Below, one piece after another: positions 8,175 through 16,385 of a DNA stretch of 64,000 nt (positions are counted from its first letter, which is position 1; the number at the start of each line of letters is the position of its first letter). A program made the position numbers and the translations under genes. Source of the stretch: Pseudomonas sp. MYb60 (GTDB lineage: Bacteria > Pseudomonadota > Gammaproteobacteria > Pseudomonadales > Pseudomonadaceae); NCBI RefSeq assembly GCF_002979555.1, contig NZ_PCOZ01000001.1, positions 62,001 to 126,000 of the forward strand, read 5' to 3'. The notes beneath the pieces are model-generated. The model made no database searches, had not been told where the DNA came from, and saw nothing but the letters and a program-made list of their open reading frames with translations.

Positions 8175-8642
8175 TCGTGTGGTGCTTCTCAGGGCCTCAT
8201 CGGGGGCAAGCCCCCTCCCACATTTGACGCTATTCACATTCAGGCATGTGAACACAGCCAGTGTGGGACAGGGGCAAGGCCCCTCCCACATTTGACGCTA
8301 TTCACATTCAGACATGTGAACACAGCCAGTGTGGGAGAGGGGCAAGGCCCCTCCCACATTTGACGCTATTCACATTCAGGCATGTGAACACAGCCAGTGT
8401 GGGAGAGGGGCAAGGCCCCTTCCACATTTGACGCTATTCACATTCAGGCATGTGAACACAGCCAGTGTGGGAGAGGAGCAAGGCCCCTTCCACATTTGAC
8501 GCTATTCACATTCAGGCATGTGAACACAGCCAGTGTGGGAGAGGGGCAAGGCCCCTCCCACATTTGACGCTATTCACATTCAGACATGTGAACACAGCCA
8601 GTGTGGGAGGGGGCTTGCCCCCGATGACGGCCTACAAATCGA
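8175..8642. repeat. Intergenic tandem array: six 68 bp units capped by REP half-sites
   Basis: This 468-base gap between two convergent genes is almost wholly repetitive. Units start at CATTTGACGC at 8221, 8289, 8357, 8425, 8493 and 8561, an exact 68-base period. Each holds two palindromes: TTCACAT, a six-base loop (TCAGGC or TCAGAC), ATGTGAA; and a REP-derived hairpin GTGGGAGAGGGGC, AAG, GCCCCTCCCAC. The array is bounded by ordinary REP arms (GGGGGCAAGCCCCC at about 8201-8214; GGGGGCTTGCCCCC at about 8608-8621). Units differ at only a few bases (GGCATG/GACATG, CCCTCCCAC/CCCTTCCAC, GGGGC/GGAGC). No coding potential is supported here; it may end transcription from both sides. Confidence 0.95.
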
Positions 8643-9683
8643 TCAAGGCGCAGGATTCGGATGATCCTTCTGGATCGCCTCAATCCCCTCGAGCACCTCT
8701 TTGGACAGCTTCAAGTCGGCACTGGCGATGTTGCTGTCCAGCTGCTCCAGGCTTGTCGCGCCAATGATGTTGCTGGTCACAAACGGCTGCTGCGTCACGA
8801 ACGCCAGCGCCATCTGCGCCGGGTCCAGGCCATGCTCCCGCGCCAGCGCCACATAACGGCTGCACGCCGCTTCAGACTGCGGGTTGAAGTAGCGGCTGAA
8901 GCGGCTGTATTCGGTCAAGCGGGCCTTGGCTGGGCGGGCGCCATTTTCGTATTTGCCGCTGAGCATGCCGAATGCCAGGGGCGAGTAGGCCAGCAGGCCG
9001 CATTGCTCGCGAATGGCGACTTCCGCCAGGCCCACTTCAAAGCTGCGGTTGAGCAGGTTGTAGGGGTTCTGGATCGACACCGCGCGTGGCCAGCCACGGG
9101 CTTCGGCCAGGGCGAGGAATTTCATGGTGCCCCACGGCGTTTCGTTGGACAGGCCGATGTGGCGGATCTTGCCGGCCTTTACGTGTTCATCCAGCGCGTC
9201 GAGGGTTTCTTCCAGCGGGGTGAGGTCGTCTTCGTCCTTGTGCTTGTAGCTCAGTTGGCCGAAGAAGTTGGTGCTGCGCTCCGGCCAATGCAGTTGGTAG
9301 AGGTCGATCCAGTCGGTCTGCAGGCGCTTGAGGCTTGCCTCGAGCGCCAGGGCGATGTGCTTGCGGTTGTGGCGCAGGTGCCCGTCGCGGATGTAGTCGA
9401 TGGTATTGCCGGGGCCGGCGATCTTGCTGGCCAGTACCCAGTCGGCGCGATCACCACGACTTTTGAAGTAATTGCCGATGTAGCGCTCGGTAGTGGCATA
9501 GGTGTCGGCCTGGGGCGGCACCGGGTACATTTCGGCCGTGTCGAGGAAGTTGATCCCCGCGCCCTTGGCCCGCTCGATCTGTGCGAAGGCCTCTGCCTCG
9601 CTGTTCTGCTCGCCCCAGGTCATGGTGCCCAAGGCTATCGCGCTCACGTTCAGATCTGTACGGCCCAGCTGTCGATAATCCAT
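8643..9683 (-). CDS. NADP(H)-dependent aldo/keto reductase, Tas-like
   Basis: This 346-residue (alpha/beta)8-barrel oxidoreductase contains DTAEMYPVPP (Asp and Tyr of the catalytic tetrad), VLASKIAG (Lys) and DLYQLHWPERS (His). The NADP-binding C-terminal segment IIGATSLEQLDSNI is also visible. It resembles E. coli Tas. The start is ATG at 9683 (MDYRQLGRTDL) behind AAGGAG; an in-frame upstream codon at 9707 lacks support. The physiological substrate is unknown. It converges on the acyl-CoA dehydrogenase across the 68 bp repeat array. Confidence 0.9.
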   Translation of the reverse strand: MDYRQLGRTDLNVSAIALGTMTWGEQNSEAEAFAQIERAKGAGINFLDTAEMYPVPPQADTYATTERYIGNYFKSRGDRADWVLASKIAGPGNTIDYIRDGHLRHNRKHIALALEASLKRLQTDWIDLYQLHWPERSTNFFGQLSYKHKDEDDLTPLEETLDALDEHVKAGKIRHIGLSNETPWGTMKFLALAEARGWPRAVSIQNPYNLLNRSFEVGLAEVAIREQCGLLAYSPLAFGMLSGKYENGARPAKARLTEYSRFSRYFNPQSEAACSRYVALAREHGLDPAQMALAFVTQQPFVTSNIIGATSLEQLDSNIASADLKLSKEVLEGIEAIQKDHPNPAP

Positions 9684-9860
9684 CGGGTACTCCTTCAGGG
9701 AAAACAATCATAAAAGCAGGTTGAATTTTTTTTCGCAATCTGCATAATTGCCCACCTCTTTCTGCAGTGGAAGTGATGCGCCGCCTGCCGAAGAATCTTG
9801 CCGTTGAACGGACGCGCCGACCCGAGCCCCCGATAGCGTCTGTATCCGGCTGCCTTTGAC

Positions 9861-9889
9861 TTGTCAAAGTACGCACTATTCAGTAAGAT
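9861..9889 (+). promoter_or_regulatory. Probable sigma-70 promoter of rplM-rpsI
   Basis: TTGTCA (9861-9866), a 17-base spacer and TAAGAT (9884-9889) lie about 40 bases upstream of the rplM start. Both hexamers are close to consensus and the spacing is ideal. The remaining part of the 248-base gap back to 9684 holds no gene that I can support. Confidence 0.65.
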
Positions 9890-9931
9890 CCGCCGTCTAA
9901 TTTACAGGGCGGCCCCTGAGGCTATTAAAGA

Positions 9932-10360
9932 ATGACAACTTTTACTGCAAAACCGGAAACAGTTCAGCGCGACTGGTTTGTCGTCGACGCCGCTGGTCAG
10001 ACCCTGGGTCGTCTGGCCACTGAAGTCGCCAGCCGTCTGCGTGGCAAGCACAAGCCTGAGTACACCCCTCACGTCGATACCGGTGACTACATCGTGATCA
10101 TCAACGCTGAGCAGGTTCGTGTAACCGGCAACAAAGCAAGCGACAAAATGTACTACCGTCACTCCGGTTTCCCAGGCGGTATCAAGTCTTCCAACTTCGA
10201 AGGCCTGATTGCCAAGAAGCCTGAAGCCCCGATCGAAATCGCGGTCAAAGGCATGCTGCCTAAGGGCCCACTGGGTCGCGATATGTTTCGCAAGCTGAAA
10301 GTCTATGCGGGCGCTGTACACCCTCATGCTGCTCAGCAGCCCCAAGAACTGAAGTTTTAA
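9932..10360 (+). CDS. rplM: 50S ribosomal protein L13
   Basis: This 142-residue large-subunit protein shows the L13 pattern: [19 protein letters not shown] at the N-terminus, [11 protein letters not shown] and [12 protein letters not shown] in the centre, and [22 protein letters not shown] towards the end. It is first of a two-gene operon with rpsI, 14 bases apart, the arrangement found in most Proteobacteria. Confidence 0.98.
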
Positions 10361-10374
10361 CGGAATAGTTCATT

Positions 10375-10767
10375 ATGTCGGCGACTCAAAATTACGGCAC
10401 TGGCCGTCGCAAAACCGCAACCGCACGCGTTTTCCTGCGTCCGGGCACTGGTAACATCTCGATCAACAACCGCTCCCTGGACAACTTCTTCGGCCGCGAA
10501 ACTGCCCGCATGGTAGTTCGTCAGCCGCTGGAACTGACCGAGACCGTTGAAAAGTTCGACATCTACGTCACCGTTATCGGTGGCGGTGTAAGTGGTCAAG
10601 CTGGCGCAATCCGCCACGGTATCACTCGCGCTCTGATGCAGTACGACGAAACCCTGCGTGGCGCTCTGCGCAAAGCTGGCTTCGTGACTCGCGATGCCCG
10701 TGAAGTTGAACGTAAGAAAGTCGGTCTGCGTAAAGCGCGTAAGCGTCCGCAGTACTCGAAGCGTTAA
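10375..10767 (+). CDS. rpsI: 30S ribosomal protein S9
   Basis: This 130-residue small-subunit protein starts with [18 protein letters not shown] and ends with the basic tail [17 protein letters not shown], whose C-terminal Lys-Arg reaches the P-site tRNA anticodon region in known ribosomes. [19 protein letters not shown] is the conserved S9 core. A terminator follows 20 bases later. Confidence 0.98.
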
Positions 10768-10785
10768 TTCGCTTTACGTTCCACA

Positions 10786-10823
10786 AAAACGCCCAGCCTC
10801 CTCACGGAGCTGGGCGTTTTTTA
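10786..10823 (+). terminator. Rho-independent terminator after rpsI
   Basis: CGCCCAGC, a short loop containing CTCACG, then GCTGGGCG followed by TTTTTTATT. An A-run precedes the stem. It separates the ribosomal-protein operon from petABC. Confidence 0.85.
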
Positions 10824-10860
10824 TTGCCTGCGATTTATGCACAATTTTCTGCGTGACAAC

Positions 10861-10887
10861 TTGCCACATCCGTAGACCCCCTATACT
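10861..10887 (+). promoter_or_regulatory. Tentative petA promoter
   Basis: TTGCCA (10861-10866) and TATACT (10882-10887) are separated by only 15 bases, about 150 bases upstream of petA. The -10 hexamer is good; the spacing is short, so the -35 assignment is uncertain. Confidence 0.4.
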
Positions 10888-11034
10888 ACAAGGCCTGGGG
10901 GCTGAGCTCCGGGCAATTCCCTTGTCAACCGTGGGGCTTTTCATTACCATTCGGCAAAATTTTTATAAGTACAAGATTCAACACTTAGTAGACGCCTGAT
11001 TTAACAGGCCAAAAAGCTGATGGGAGAGGACTGA

Positions 11035-11628
11035 ATGAGCAATGACGGCGTGAATGCAGGCCGGCGTCGCTTCTTGGTAGCAGCCACATCCGTGGTGGGT
11101 GCTGCAGGAGCGGTGGGGGCTGCGGTCCCGTTCGTGGGGTCATGGTTTCCCAGTGCCAAGGCGAAAGCCGCAGGTGCACCGGTGAAGGTGAATATCAGCA
11201 AGATCGAGCCAGGCCAGCAGATGATTGCTGAGTGGCGCGGCCAGCCGGTTTTCATTGTTCGTCGTACCGAGGAAATCCTGGGGAATCTGAAGAAGATCGA
11301 AGGTCAACTGTCTGACCCGAAATCCGAGAATTCCGACCAGCCCGCCTACGCCAAAAACGAAGTACGTTCGATCAAGCCGGAAATCCTGCTGCTGGTCGGC
11401 CTCTGTACTCACCTCGGATGTTCGCCGACGTTCCGTCCCGAAGTCGCTCCTGTCGACCTGGGCAAAGACTGGGTCGGTGGTTATTTCTGCCCCTGCCACG
11501 GCTCCCATTACGACCTCGCCGGTCGTGTCTACAAGTCCCAGCCAGCGCCGTTGAACTTGCCGGTTCCTCCGCACGAATACGAATCTGACGACATCATTGT
11601 CATTGGTCTCGACAAGGAGAACGCGTGA
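11035..11628 (+). CDS. petA: Ubiquinol-cytochrome c reductase Rieske iron-sulfur subunit
   Basis: This 197-residue Rieske protein of the bc1 complex takes an electron from ubiquinol and passes it to cytochrome c1. The N-terminus has a twin-arginine motif (GRRRFLVAA) followed by a hydrophobic anchor segment, as expected for Tat-dependent insertion. Cluster-binding boxes are CTHLGC (124-129) and CPCHGSHYD (from 152). These supply two Cys and two His ligands plus the disulfide Cys pair. The start ATG follows GGGAGAGGA. It is first of petABC, whose genes overlap by single bases. Confidence 0.97.
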   Translation: MSNDGVNAGRRRFLVAATSVVGAAGAVGAAVPFVGSWFPSAKAKAAGAPVKVNISKIEPGQQMIAEWRGQPVFIVRRTEEILGNLKKIEGQLSDPKSENSDQPAYAKNEVRSIKPEILLLVGLCTHLGCSPTFRPEVAPVDLGKDWVGGYFCPCHGSHYDLAGRVYKSQPAPLNLPVPPHEYESDDIIVIGLDKENA

Positions 11629-12839
11629 TGAGCAAGTTCATGGATTGGGTCGATGCGCGCTTCCCCGCCACTAAAATGTGGGAAGACCATCTCAGCAAAT
11701 ATTACGCACCAAAGAACTTCAACTTCTTCTACTTCTTCGGCTCCCTGGCGTTGCTGGTGCTGGTCAACCAGATCGTCACCGGTGTCTGGTTGACGATGAG
11801 CTACACCCCGTCGGCGGAAGAGGCGTTTGCCTCCGTCGAGTACATCATGCGTGACGTCGAGTACGGCTCGATCCTGCGCCTGCTGCACTCCACCGGTGCG
11901 TCGGCGTTCTTTATCGTTGTCTACATGCACATGTTCCGTGGGTTGCTCTACGGTTCGTACCAGAAGCCGCGCGAGCTGGTGTGGGTCTTCGGCATGTTGA
12001 TCTACCTGGCGCTGATGGCCGAAGCTTTCATGGGCTACCTGCTGCCGTGGGGCCAGATGTCGTACTGGGGTGCCCAGGTGATCATCTCGCTGTTTGGTGC
12101 CATCCCGGTCATCGGCAATGACCTGACCCAGTGGATCCGCGGGGACTACCTGATCTCCGGCATCACCCTCAACCGCTTCTTCGCCCTGCACGTAGTGGCC
12201 TTGCCTATCGTGATTCTGGGCCTGGTGGTGCTGCACATTCTGGCGTTGCACGAGGTGGGTTCCAACAACCCGGACGGCGTGGACATCAAGAAGCACAAGG
12301 ACGAGAACGGCATCCCGCTGGACGGCATTCCGTTCCACCCCTACTACACCGTGAAGGACATTGTCGGCGTCGTGGTGTTCCTGTTTGTGTTCTGCTCGAT
12401 CGTGTTCTTTTTCCCGGAGATGGGCGGTTATTTCCTGGAGAAGCCCAACTTTGAACAGGCCAACGCCTTCAAGACCCCAGAGCACATTGCCCCGGTCTGG
12501 TACTTCACACCGTTCTACGCCATCTTGCGTGCGATCCCCGACAAACTCCTGGGCGTGATCGCCATGGGCGCGGCCATTGCGGTGCTGTTCGTGCTGCCAT
12601 GGCTGGACCGCAGCCCGGTCAAATCCATGCGCTACAAGGGCTGGCTGAGCAAGATCTGGCTGTGGGTGTTCTGCATTTCGTTCGTGATCCTCGGTGTTTT
12701 GGGCGTACTGGCGCCAACCCCTGAGCGCACGTTGCTGTCGCAGGTCTGCACCTTCCTGTACTTCGCCTACTTCATTCTGATGCCGTTCTACACCCGGCTA
12801 GAGAAGACCAAACCGGTTCCGGAAAGGGTGACTGGCTGA
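11628..12839 (+). CDS. petB: Ubiquinol-cytochrome c reductase cytochrome b
   Basis: This 403-residue integral membrane subunit holds haems bL and bH and the quinone sites. The axial His pairs are His87/His101 and His188/His203, in the two helices carrying HSTGASAFFIVVYMH and LHVVALPIVILGLVVLH. The Qo-site PEWY-type region is represented by PVWYFTPFYAILR. A GTG codon at 11625 is in frame immediately before, but ATG 11628 overlaps the petA stop (TGATG) and gives the usual MSKFMDW start. Translational coupling to petA is likely. Confidence 0.96.
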   Translation: MSKFMDWVDARFPATKMWEDHLSKYYAPKNFNFFYFFGSLALLVLVNQIVTGVWLTMSYTPSAEEAFASVEYIMRDVEYGSILRLLHSTGASAFFIVVYMHMFRGLLYGSYQKPRELVWVFGMLIYLALMAEAFMGYLLPWGQMSYWGAQVIISLFGAIPVIGNDLTQWIRGDYLISGITLNRFFALHVVALPIVILGLVVLHILALHEVGSNNPDGVDIKKHKDENGIPLDGIPFHPYYTVKDIVGVVVFLFVFCSIVFFFPEMGGYFLEKPNFEQANAFKTPEHIAPVWYFTPFYAILRAIPDKLLGVIAMGAAIAVLFVLPWLDRSPVKSMRYKGWLSKIWLWVFCISFVILGVLGVLAPTPERTLLSQVCTFLYFAYFILMPFYTRLEKTKPVPERVTG

Positions 12840-13615
12840 TGAAAAAATTATTCGTTGCATTGATGCTTTCGGCGCTGCCGCTACTGTCTTTCGCTGCCGA
12901 ACACGGTGGCCCGGAGTTTTCGGTCGATATCGACGTGTCGGACAAGGCGGCCATGCAGGACGGCGCGCGCACGTTCGCCAACTATTGCATGGGCTGCCAC
13001 AGCGCCAAGTTCCAGCGTTATGAGCGGGTGGCCGATGACCTCGGTATTCCCCATGAAACCATGCTGGAGAAGCTGGTGTTCACGGGCGCCAAGATCGGCG
13101 ACCACATGACCATCGGCATGAAGCCTGCGGACGCCAAGGTGTGGTTCGGTGCTGCACCGCCCGACCTGACTCTGGTCGCACGGGTGCGCGGCACCGATTG
13201 GTTGTACAGCTACCTCAAGACCTTCTACGAAGACCCGGCGCGTCCCTATCAGGTGAACAACAAGCAATTCCCCAACGTCGGCATGCCCAACGTCCTGGTT
13301 GGCCTGCAGGGCAAGCAAATCATCGGCTGCAAGCAAGTTCAAGTGGTGGAAAACGGCAAGAAGCAATACGACCCGTTGACCGGTACGCCACTGACCCATG
13401 AGGCCTGCGACCAGTTGACGATCGAGACGCCGGGCTCCCAGACCGAGGAGCAGTTCGACCAGACGGTCAAGAACCTCGTGACCTTCCTGGCCTACTCCGC
13501 CAACCCGGTCAAACTGGAGCACCAGCGCATCGGTACCTATGTGTTGCTGTACCTCGCATTCTTCTTCGTATTCGCTTATCTGCTCAAGCGTGAATACTGG
13601 AAGGACGTGCATTGA
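12839..13615 (+). CDS. petC: Ubiquinol-cytochrome c reductase cytochrome c1
   Basis: This 258-residue membrane-anchored c-type cytochrome has a Sec signal peptide (MKKLFVALMLSALPLLSFAA), haem-attachment CMGCH at residues 50-54, a candidate Met ligand in TIGMKP, and a C-terminal anchor helix (IGTYVLLYLAFFFVFAYLL). It overlaps the petB stop by one base. The bc1 operon ends here; a long stem-loop follows. Confidence 0.96.
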   Translation: MKKLFVALMLSALPLLSFAAEHGGPEFSVDIDVSDKAAMQDGARTFANYCMGCHSAKFQRYERVADDLGIPHETMLEKLVFTGAKIGDHMTIGMKPADAKVWFGAAPPDLTLVARVRGTDWLYSYLKTFYEDPARPYQVNNKQFPNVGMPNVLVGLQGKQIIGCKQVQVVENGKKQYDPLTGTPLTHEACDQLTIETPGSQTEEQFDQTVKNLVTFLAYSANPVKLEHQRIGTYVLLYLAFFFVFAYLLKREYWKDVH

Positions 13616-13645
13616 TCCAAACGTAAGGCAATTGCTGTTAATCTT

Positions 13646-13728
13646 GCGCGCCCAGCGGCATCTCTGAACATGTAGCAGTCTGGTTGTACCAGGCGTTACC
13701 GAGATGCTCCCTGGGCGCGCTCGTTTTT
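13646..13728 (+). terminator. Long stem-loop terminator between petC and sspA
   Basis: The arms GCGCGCCCAGCGGCATCTC (from 13646) and GAGATGCTCCCTGGGCGCGC (13701-13720) pair with a small bulge across a 35-base loop and are followed by TCGTTTTT. It probably ends petABC transcripts and may leave partial read-through into sspAB. Confidence 0.65.
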
Positions 13729-13762
13729 GAGCTTTCGATAATTTCAAGCGAGGAGGACCGCC

Positions 13763-14380
13763 ATGGGCGTGACCAACCGGTTGGCCTGTTACTCCGACCC
13801 CGCCGACCACTATTCCCACCGAGTGCGTATCGTACTTGCAGAGAAGGGTGTCAGCGCCGAGATCATCAGTGTGGAGGCGGGCCGTCAGCCGCCGAAGCTG
13901 ATCGAAGTGAACCCTTATGGCAGCCTGCCCACCCTGGTCGATCGTGACCTGGCGTTGTGGGAGTCGACCGTCGTGATGGAATACCTGGATGAGCGTTACC
14001 CTCATCCACCGTTGTTGCCGGTGTACCCGGTGGCGCGTGCCAACAGCCGCCTGCTGATCCATCGGATCCAGCGTGACTGGTGCGGGCTGGTGGATGTGAT
14101 TCTGGATTCACGTACAAAAGAAGCCGTTCGTACCCAGGCGCGCAAGGAATTGCGTGAGAGCCTGACCGGTGTTTCGCCGTTGTTCGCCGATAAGCCTTTT
14201 TTCCTCAGTGAGGAACAAAGCTTGGTGGATTGCTGCCTATTACCCATACTCTGGCGCTTGCCGATTCTCGGTATTGAATTGCCGCGGCCTGCCAAGCCGC
14301 TGCTTGATTACATGGAGCGCCAGTTTGCGCGTGAGGCTTTCCAGGCGAGTCTGTCTGGTGTCGAACGTGATATGCGCTAA
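13763..14380 (+). CDS. sspA: Stringent starvation protein A
   Basis: This 205-residue GST-fold protein binds RNA polymerase in E. coli and alters transcription under starvation and acid stress. The N-terminal thioredoxin-like half shows [24 protein letters not shown] and the cis-Pro region [19 protein letters not shown]. The C-terminal helical half begins near residue 85. The start lies behind AGGAGG. sspA-sspB directly after petABC is the arrangement known from Pseudomonas. Confidence 0.93.
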   Translation: MGVTNRLACYSDPADHYSHRVRIVLAEKGVSAEIISVEAGRQPPKLIEVNPYGSLPTLVDRDLALWESTVVMEYLDERYPHPPLLPVYPVARANSRLLIHRIQRDWCGLVDVILDSRTKEAVRTQARKELRESLTGVSPLFADKPFFLSEEQSLVDCCLLPILWRLPILGIELPRPAKPLLDYMERQFAREAFQASLSGVERDMR

Positions 14381-14397
14381 GGCTTAAGGAGCCGTTG

Positions 14398-14817
14398 ATG
14401 AACTCCAGTCGACCTTACCTGGTCCGCGCGCTCTATGAGTGGATTGTGGACAATGATTGCACCCCGCACATGCTGGTCAATTCCGAATTTCCTGCGGTTC
14501 AGGTACCGCAGGGTTTTGCCAGTGACGGACAGATTGTGCTGAACGTATCGCCCAGCGCGGTGCGCCACCTGCACATGGACAACGAAGCGGTGAGCTTCGA
14601 AGGCCGCTTCGGCGGTGTGCCGCACACGCTGTACGTGCCGATTGGCGCTATTCTCGGGATTTATGCCCGGGAGAATGGCCAGGGCATGGTGTTCGATCTG
14701 GAGACGCCTTTCGAGGGCGACGAATCGATCGAAAGCGAAGACGGCGATGATCTTCCGCCACCGGATGCCGAGCCGCCGCGCCCAAGCGGCCGGCCGAGCC
14801 TGAAAGTGGTGAAGTAA
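14398..14817 (+). CDS. sspB: ClpXP protease specificity-enhancing factor SspB
   Basis: This 139-residue adaptor delivers ssrA-tagged substrates to ClpXP. The folded substrate-binding domain (residues 1-110, starting SSRPYLVRALYEWIVDNDCTPH) is followed by an acidic flexible linker and the C-terminal ClpX-binding tail RPSLKVVK. TTG at 14395 is in frame, but ATG 14398 is preferred behind AAGGAG. It is 17 bases downstream of sspA, so one operon is likely. Confidence 0.94.
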   Translation: MNSSRPYLVRALYEWIVDNDCTPHMLVNSEFPAVQVPQGFASDGQIVLNVSPSAVRHLHMDNEAVSFEGRFGGVPHTLYVPIGAILGIYARENGQGMVFDLETPFEGDESIESEDGDDLPPPDAEPPRPSGRPSLKVVK

Positions 14818-14847
14818 ACGGCTCTTGCCCTCGGGCGAGTCGCAAAA

Positions 14848-14879
14848 ATGCCCTGGCCTGTGCCGGGGCATTTTTTTTG
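14848..14879 (+). terminator. Rho-independent terminator after sspB
   Basis: AATGCCCTGGCC, a short loop and GCCGGGGCATT are followed by TTTTTTT. It separates sspAB from the GntR-type regulator. Confidence 0.8.
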
Positions 14880-14975
14880 CGCGCAGGATATCGCTGAATG
14901 TCGCGCCCGGACGGTGATCGTACAACCGCCATGGGCTATCATGGCAGTTCCAGTTCACCGAGAAAGATGATCCGC

Positions 14976-15725
14976 ATGGAAAACACCAACACCGCCCCGC
15001 GTCTTCCCCGCAAGCGCCGCAGCCTTGCCCAGGAGTTGGTCACGGTGTTGTCCGAGCAGATTCGTGACGGCCAGCTCAAGCGCGGCGATAAACTGCCCAC
15101 CGAGTCGGCGATCATGGAGGCGCACGGCGTCAGCCGCACGGTGGTACGCGAAGCGATCTCGCGCTTGCAGGCGGCGGGGCAGGTGGAAACGCGCCACGGT
15201 ATCGGCACCTTTGTGCTGGACACGCCGAGCCCTAGCGGCTTCCGTATCGACCCGGCCACCGTGGTCACCCTGCGGGATGTGCTGGCGATCCTCGAATTGC
15301 GCATCAGCCTGGAAGTGGAGTCCGCCGGGCTGGCGGCACTGCGCCGCAGCGACGAGCAATTGGCCGCCATGCGTGCCGCCCTCGATGCGTTGAACGAAAG
15401 CGCGGCCCACGCCGGTGATGCCGTGGCTTCCGACTTCGCGTTTCACCTGGCAATCGCGCTGTCCACCGGCAACCGCTACTTCACCGACATCATGACCCAC
15501 CTGGGCACCAGCATCATCCCGCGCACCCGCCTGAACTCCGCGCGTTTGGCCCATGATGACCAGCAGCACTACATGAGTCGCCTGAGCCGCGAGCACGAAG
15601 AAATCTACGCGGCCATCGCCCGCCAGGATTCCGATGCGGCGCGCGCAGCCATGCGCCTGCACCTGACCAACAGTCGCGAACGGCTACGCCACGCCCATGA
15701 AGAGGCACAGGCGCAGCGGGGGTAG
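14976..15725 (+). CDS. FadR-subfamily (FCD domain) GntR regulator, probable hexarate-operon regulator
   Basis: This regulator of about 249 residues has a winged helix at roughly residues 15-82 (RGDKLPTESAIMEAHGVSRTVVREAISRLQAAGQVETRHGIGTFVL). An FCD ligand-binding domain follows, with metal/ligand residues expected in FAFHLAIALSTGN and HYMSRLSREHEEIYAAI. ATG codons at 14967 and 14976 are both possible; the frame is open back to 14898. It lies upstream of the glucarate/galactarate genes with one small unknown gene between, so it is a reasonable candidate regulator of them. That link is inference; no operator was proved. Confidence 0.85.
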   Translation: MENTNTAPRLPRKRRSLAQELVTVLSEQIRDGQLKRGDKLPTESAIMEAHGVSRTVVREAISRLQAAGQVETRHGIGTFVLDTPSPSGFRIDPATVVTLRDVLAILELRISLEVESAGLAALRRSDEQLAAMRAALDALNESAAHAGDAVASDFAFHLAIALSTGNRYFTDIMTHLGTSIIPRTRLNSARLAHDDQQHYMSRLSREHEEIYAAIARQDSDAARAAMRLHLTNSRERLRHAHEEAQAQRG

Positions 15726-15733
15726 CGCCTGAC

Positions 15734-16096
15734 TCAAGCTTTGACATGTAGCCTCAATGATTCCGACACCCATTGGCCTGATTCGGCATAGACCTTGGTT
15801 CGAACGTTGACGGTCTTGCCTACATAGGGAAGCAGCGCTTTCGAATCGAGATGCAAGGTGAGATTGGGTGTTTTCACATAGTCTTCCTGGTCAGGGTCGA
15901 ACCGGCCGGCGCGGGCTCTCTCGCCTTCGACGTCCGGTGACTCCTCATCCTCCCCGACGATGATGGCTACTCTGGCGCTGGCTGGGATTTCATCGGATTC
16001 ACCGGTATTGAATTCGAGCAGGTTCTGGCTTTGCACGCTGATCTCAGCAGGGTTAGAGCTTGTTGAGCCTGCTAGCTGGGGGGCATCAAATGACAT
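15734..16096 (-). CDS. Hypothetical protein, 120 aa
   Basis: I do not recognise this protein. The first 70 residues are polar and acidic (SGESDEIPASAR-like, EDEESPDVEGERA) with no predicted membrane segment or signal peptide. The last 45 (TPNLTLHLDSKALLPYVGKTVNVRTKVY and the end SLRLHVKA) look like alternating beta strands, as in a small immunoglobulin-like or carbohydrate-binding fold, but this is only a visual impression. The start ATG has a good Shine-Dalgarno (AAGGA, nine bases). Its stop lies only 8 bases from the convergent GntR regulator stop, and it is divergent from kdgD. Confidence 0.6.
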   Translation of the reverse strand: MSFDAPQLAGSTSSNPAEISVQSQNLLEFNTGESDEIPASARVAIIVGEDEESPDVEGERARAGRFDPDQEDYVKTPNLTLHLDSKALLPYVGKTVNVRTKVYAESGQWVSESLRLHVKA

Positions 16097-16289
16097 GATG
16101 GGGCGTCCTTTGTAACGAAGACGGAAGATCCGGCTTCACTCCCTCCTTGTCGCTCCTGCGTAAAAATGGCGTAACTGTGAGAAATGACAGTTACGACAAA
16201 TGGTACCCGGCATCTCGCCAATATTTCGCCTGCAGGCGCCTATCTCAAAGGTTTGATCAGATCGTCGACGTGCGGGCGATAAATTGCTA

Positions 16290-16317
16290 TTGACGGATTT
16301 ATTTATAGTTGTACGAT
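16290..16317 (+). promoter_or_regulatory. Probable promoter of the hexarate operon
   Basis: TTGACG (16290-16295), a 16-base spacer and TACGAT (16312-16317) lie about 70 bases before kdgD, in an AT-rich stretch unlike its surroundings. The overlapping sequence GATGACGGACGACATC has inverted ends (GATG/CATC) and could be an operator for the FCD-type regulator; this is a guess. Confidence 0.45.
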
Positions 16318-16385
16318 GACGGACGACATCACCAAAACCAACAACAATCTTTCGTCAGAAAGTCTTTACCCAGGGTGTTCGAATA

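Noticed and set aside
8221..8628. Possible CRISPR array
   Set aside because: Period is 68 with whole units nearly identical; there are no unique spacers and no cas genes. It is a tandem REP-derived repeat.
8465..8767. Open frame through the 68 bp repeat array
   Set aside because: Its residues are a direct read of the repeats (ACEHSQCGRGARPLPHLTL-type) and it runs into the antisense strand of the aldo/keto reductase. It is not a gene.
11625..11627. GTG 11625 as petB start
   Set aside because: The adjacent ATG 11628 gives the standard TGATG overlap with petA and the usual N-terminus.
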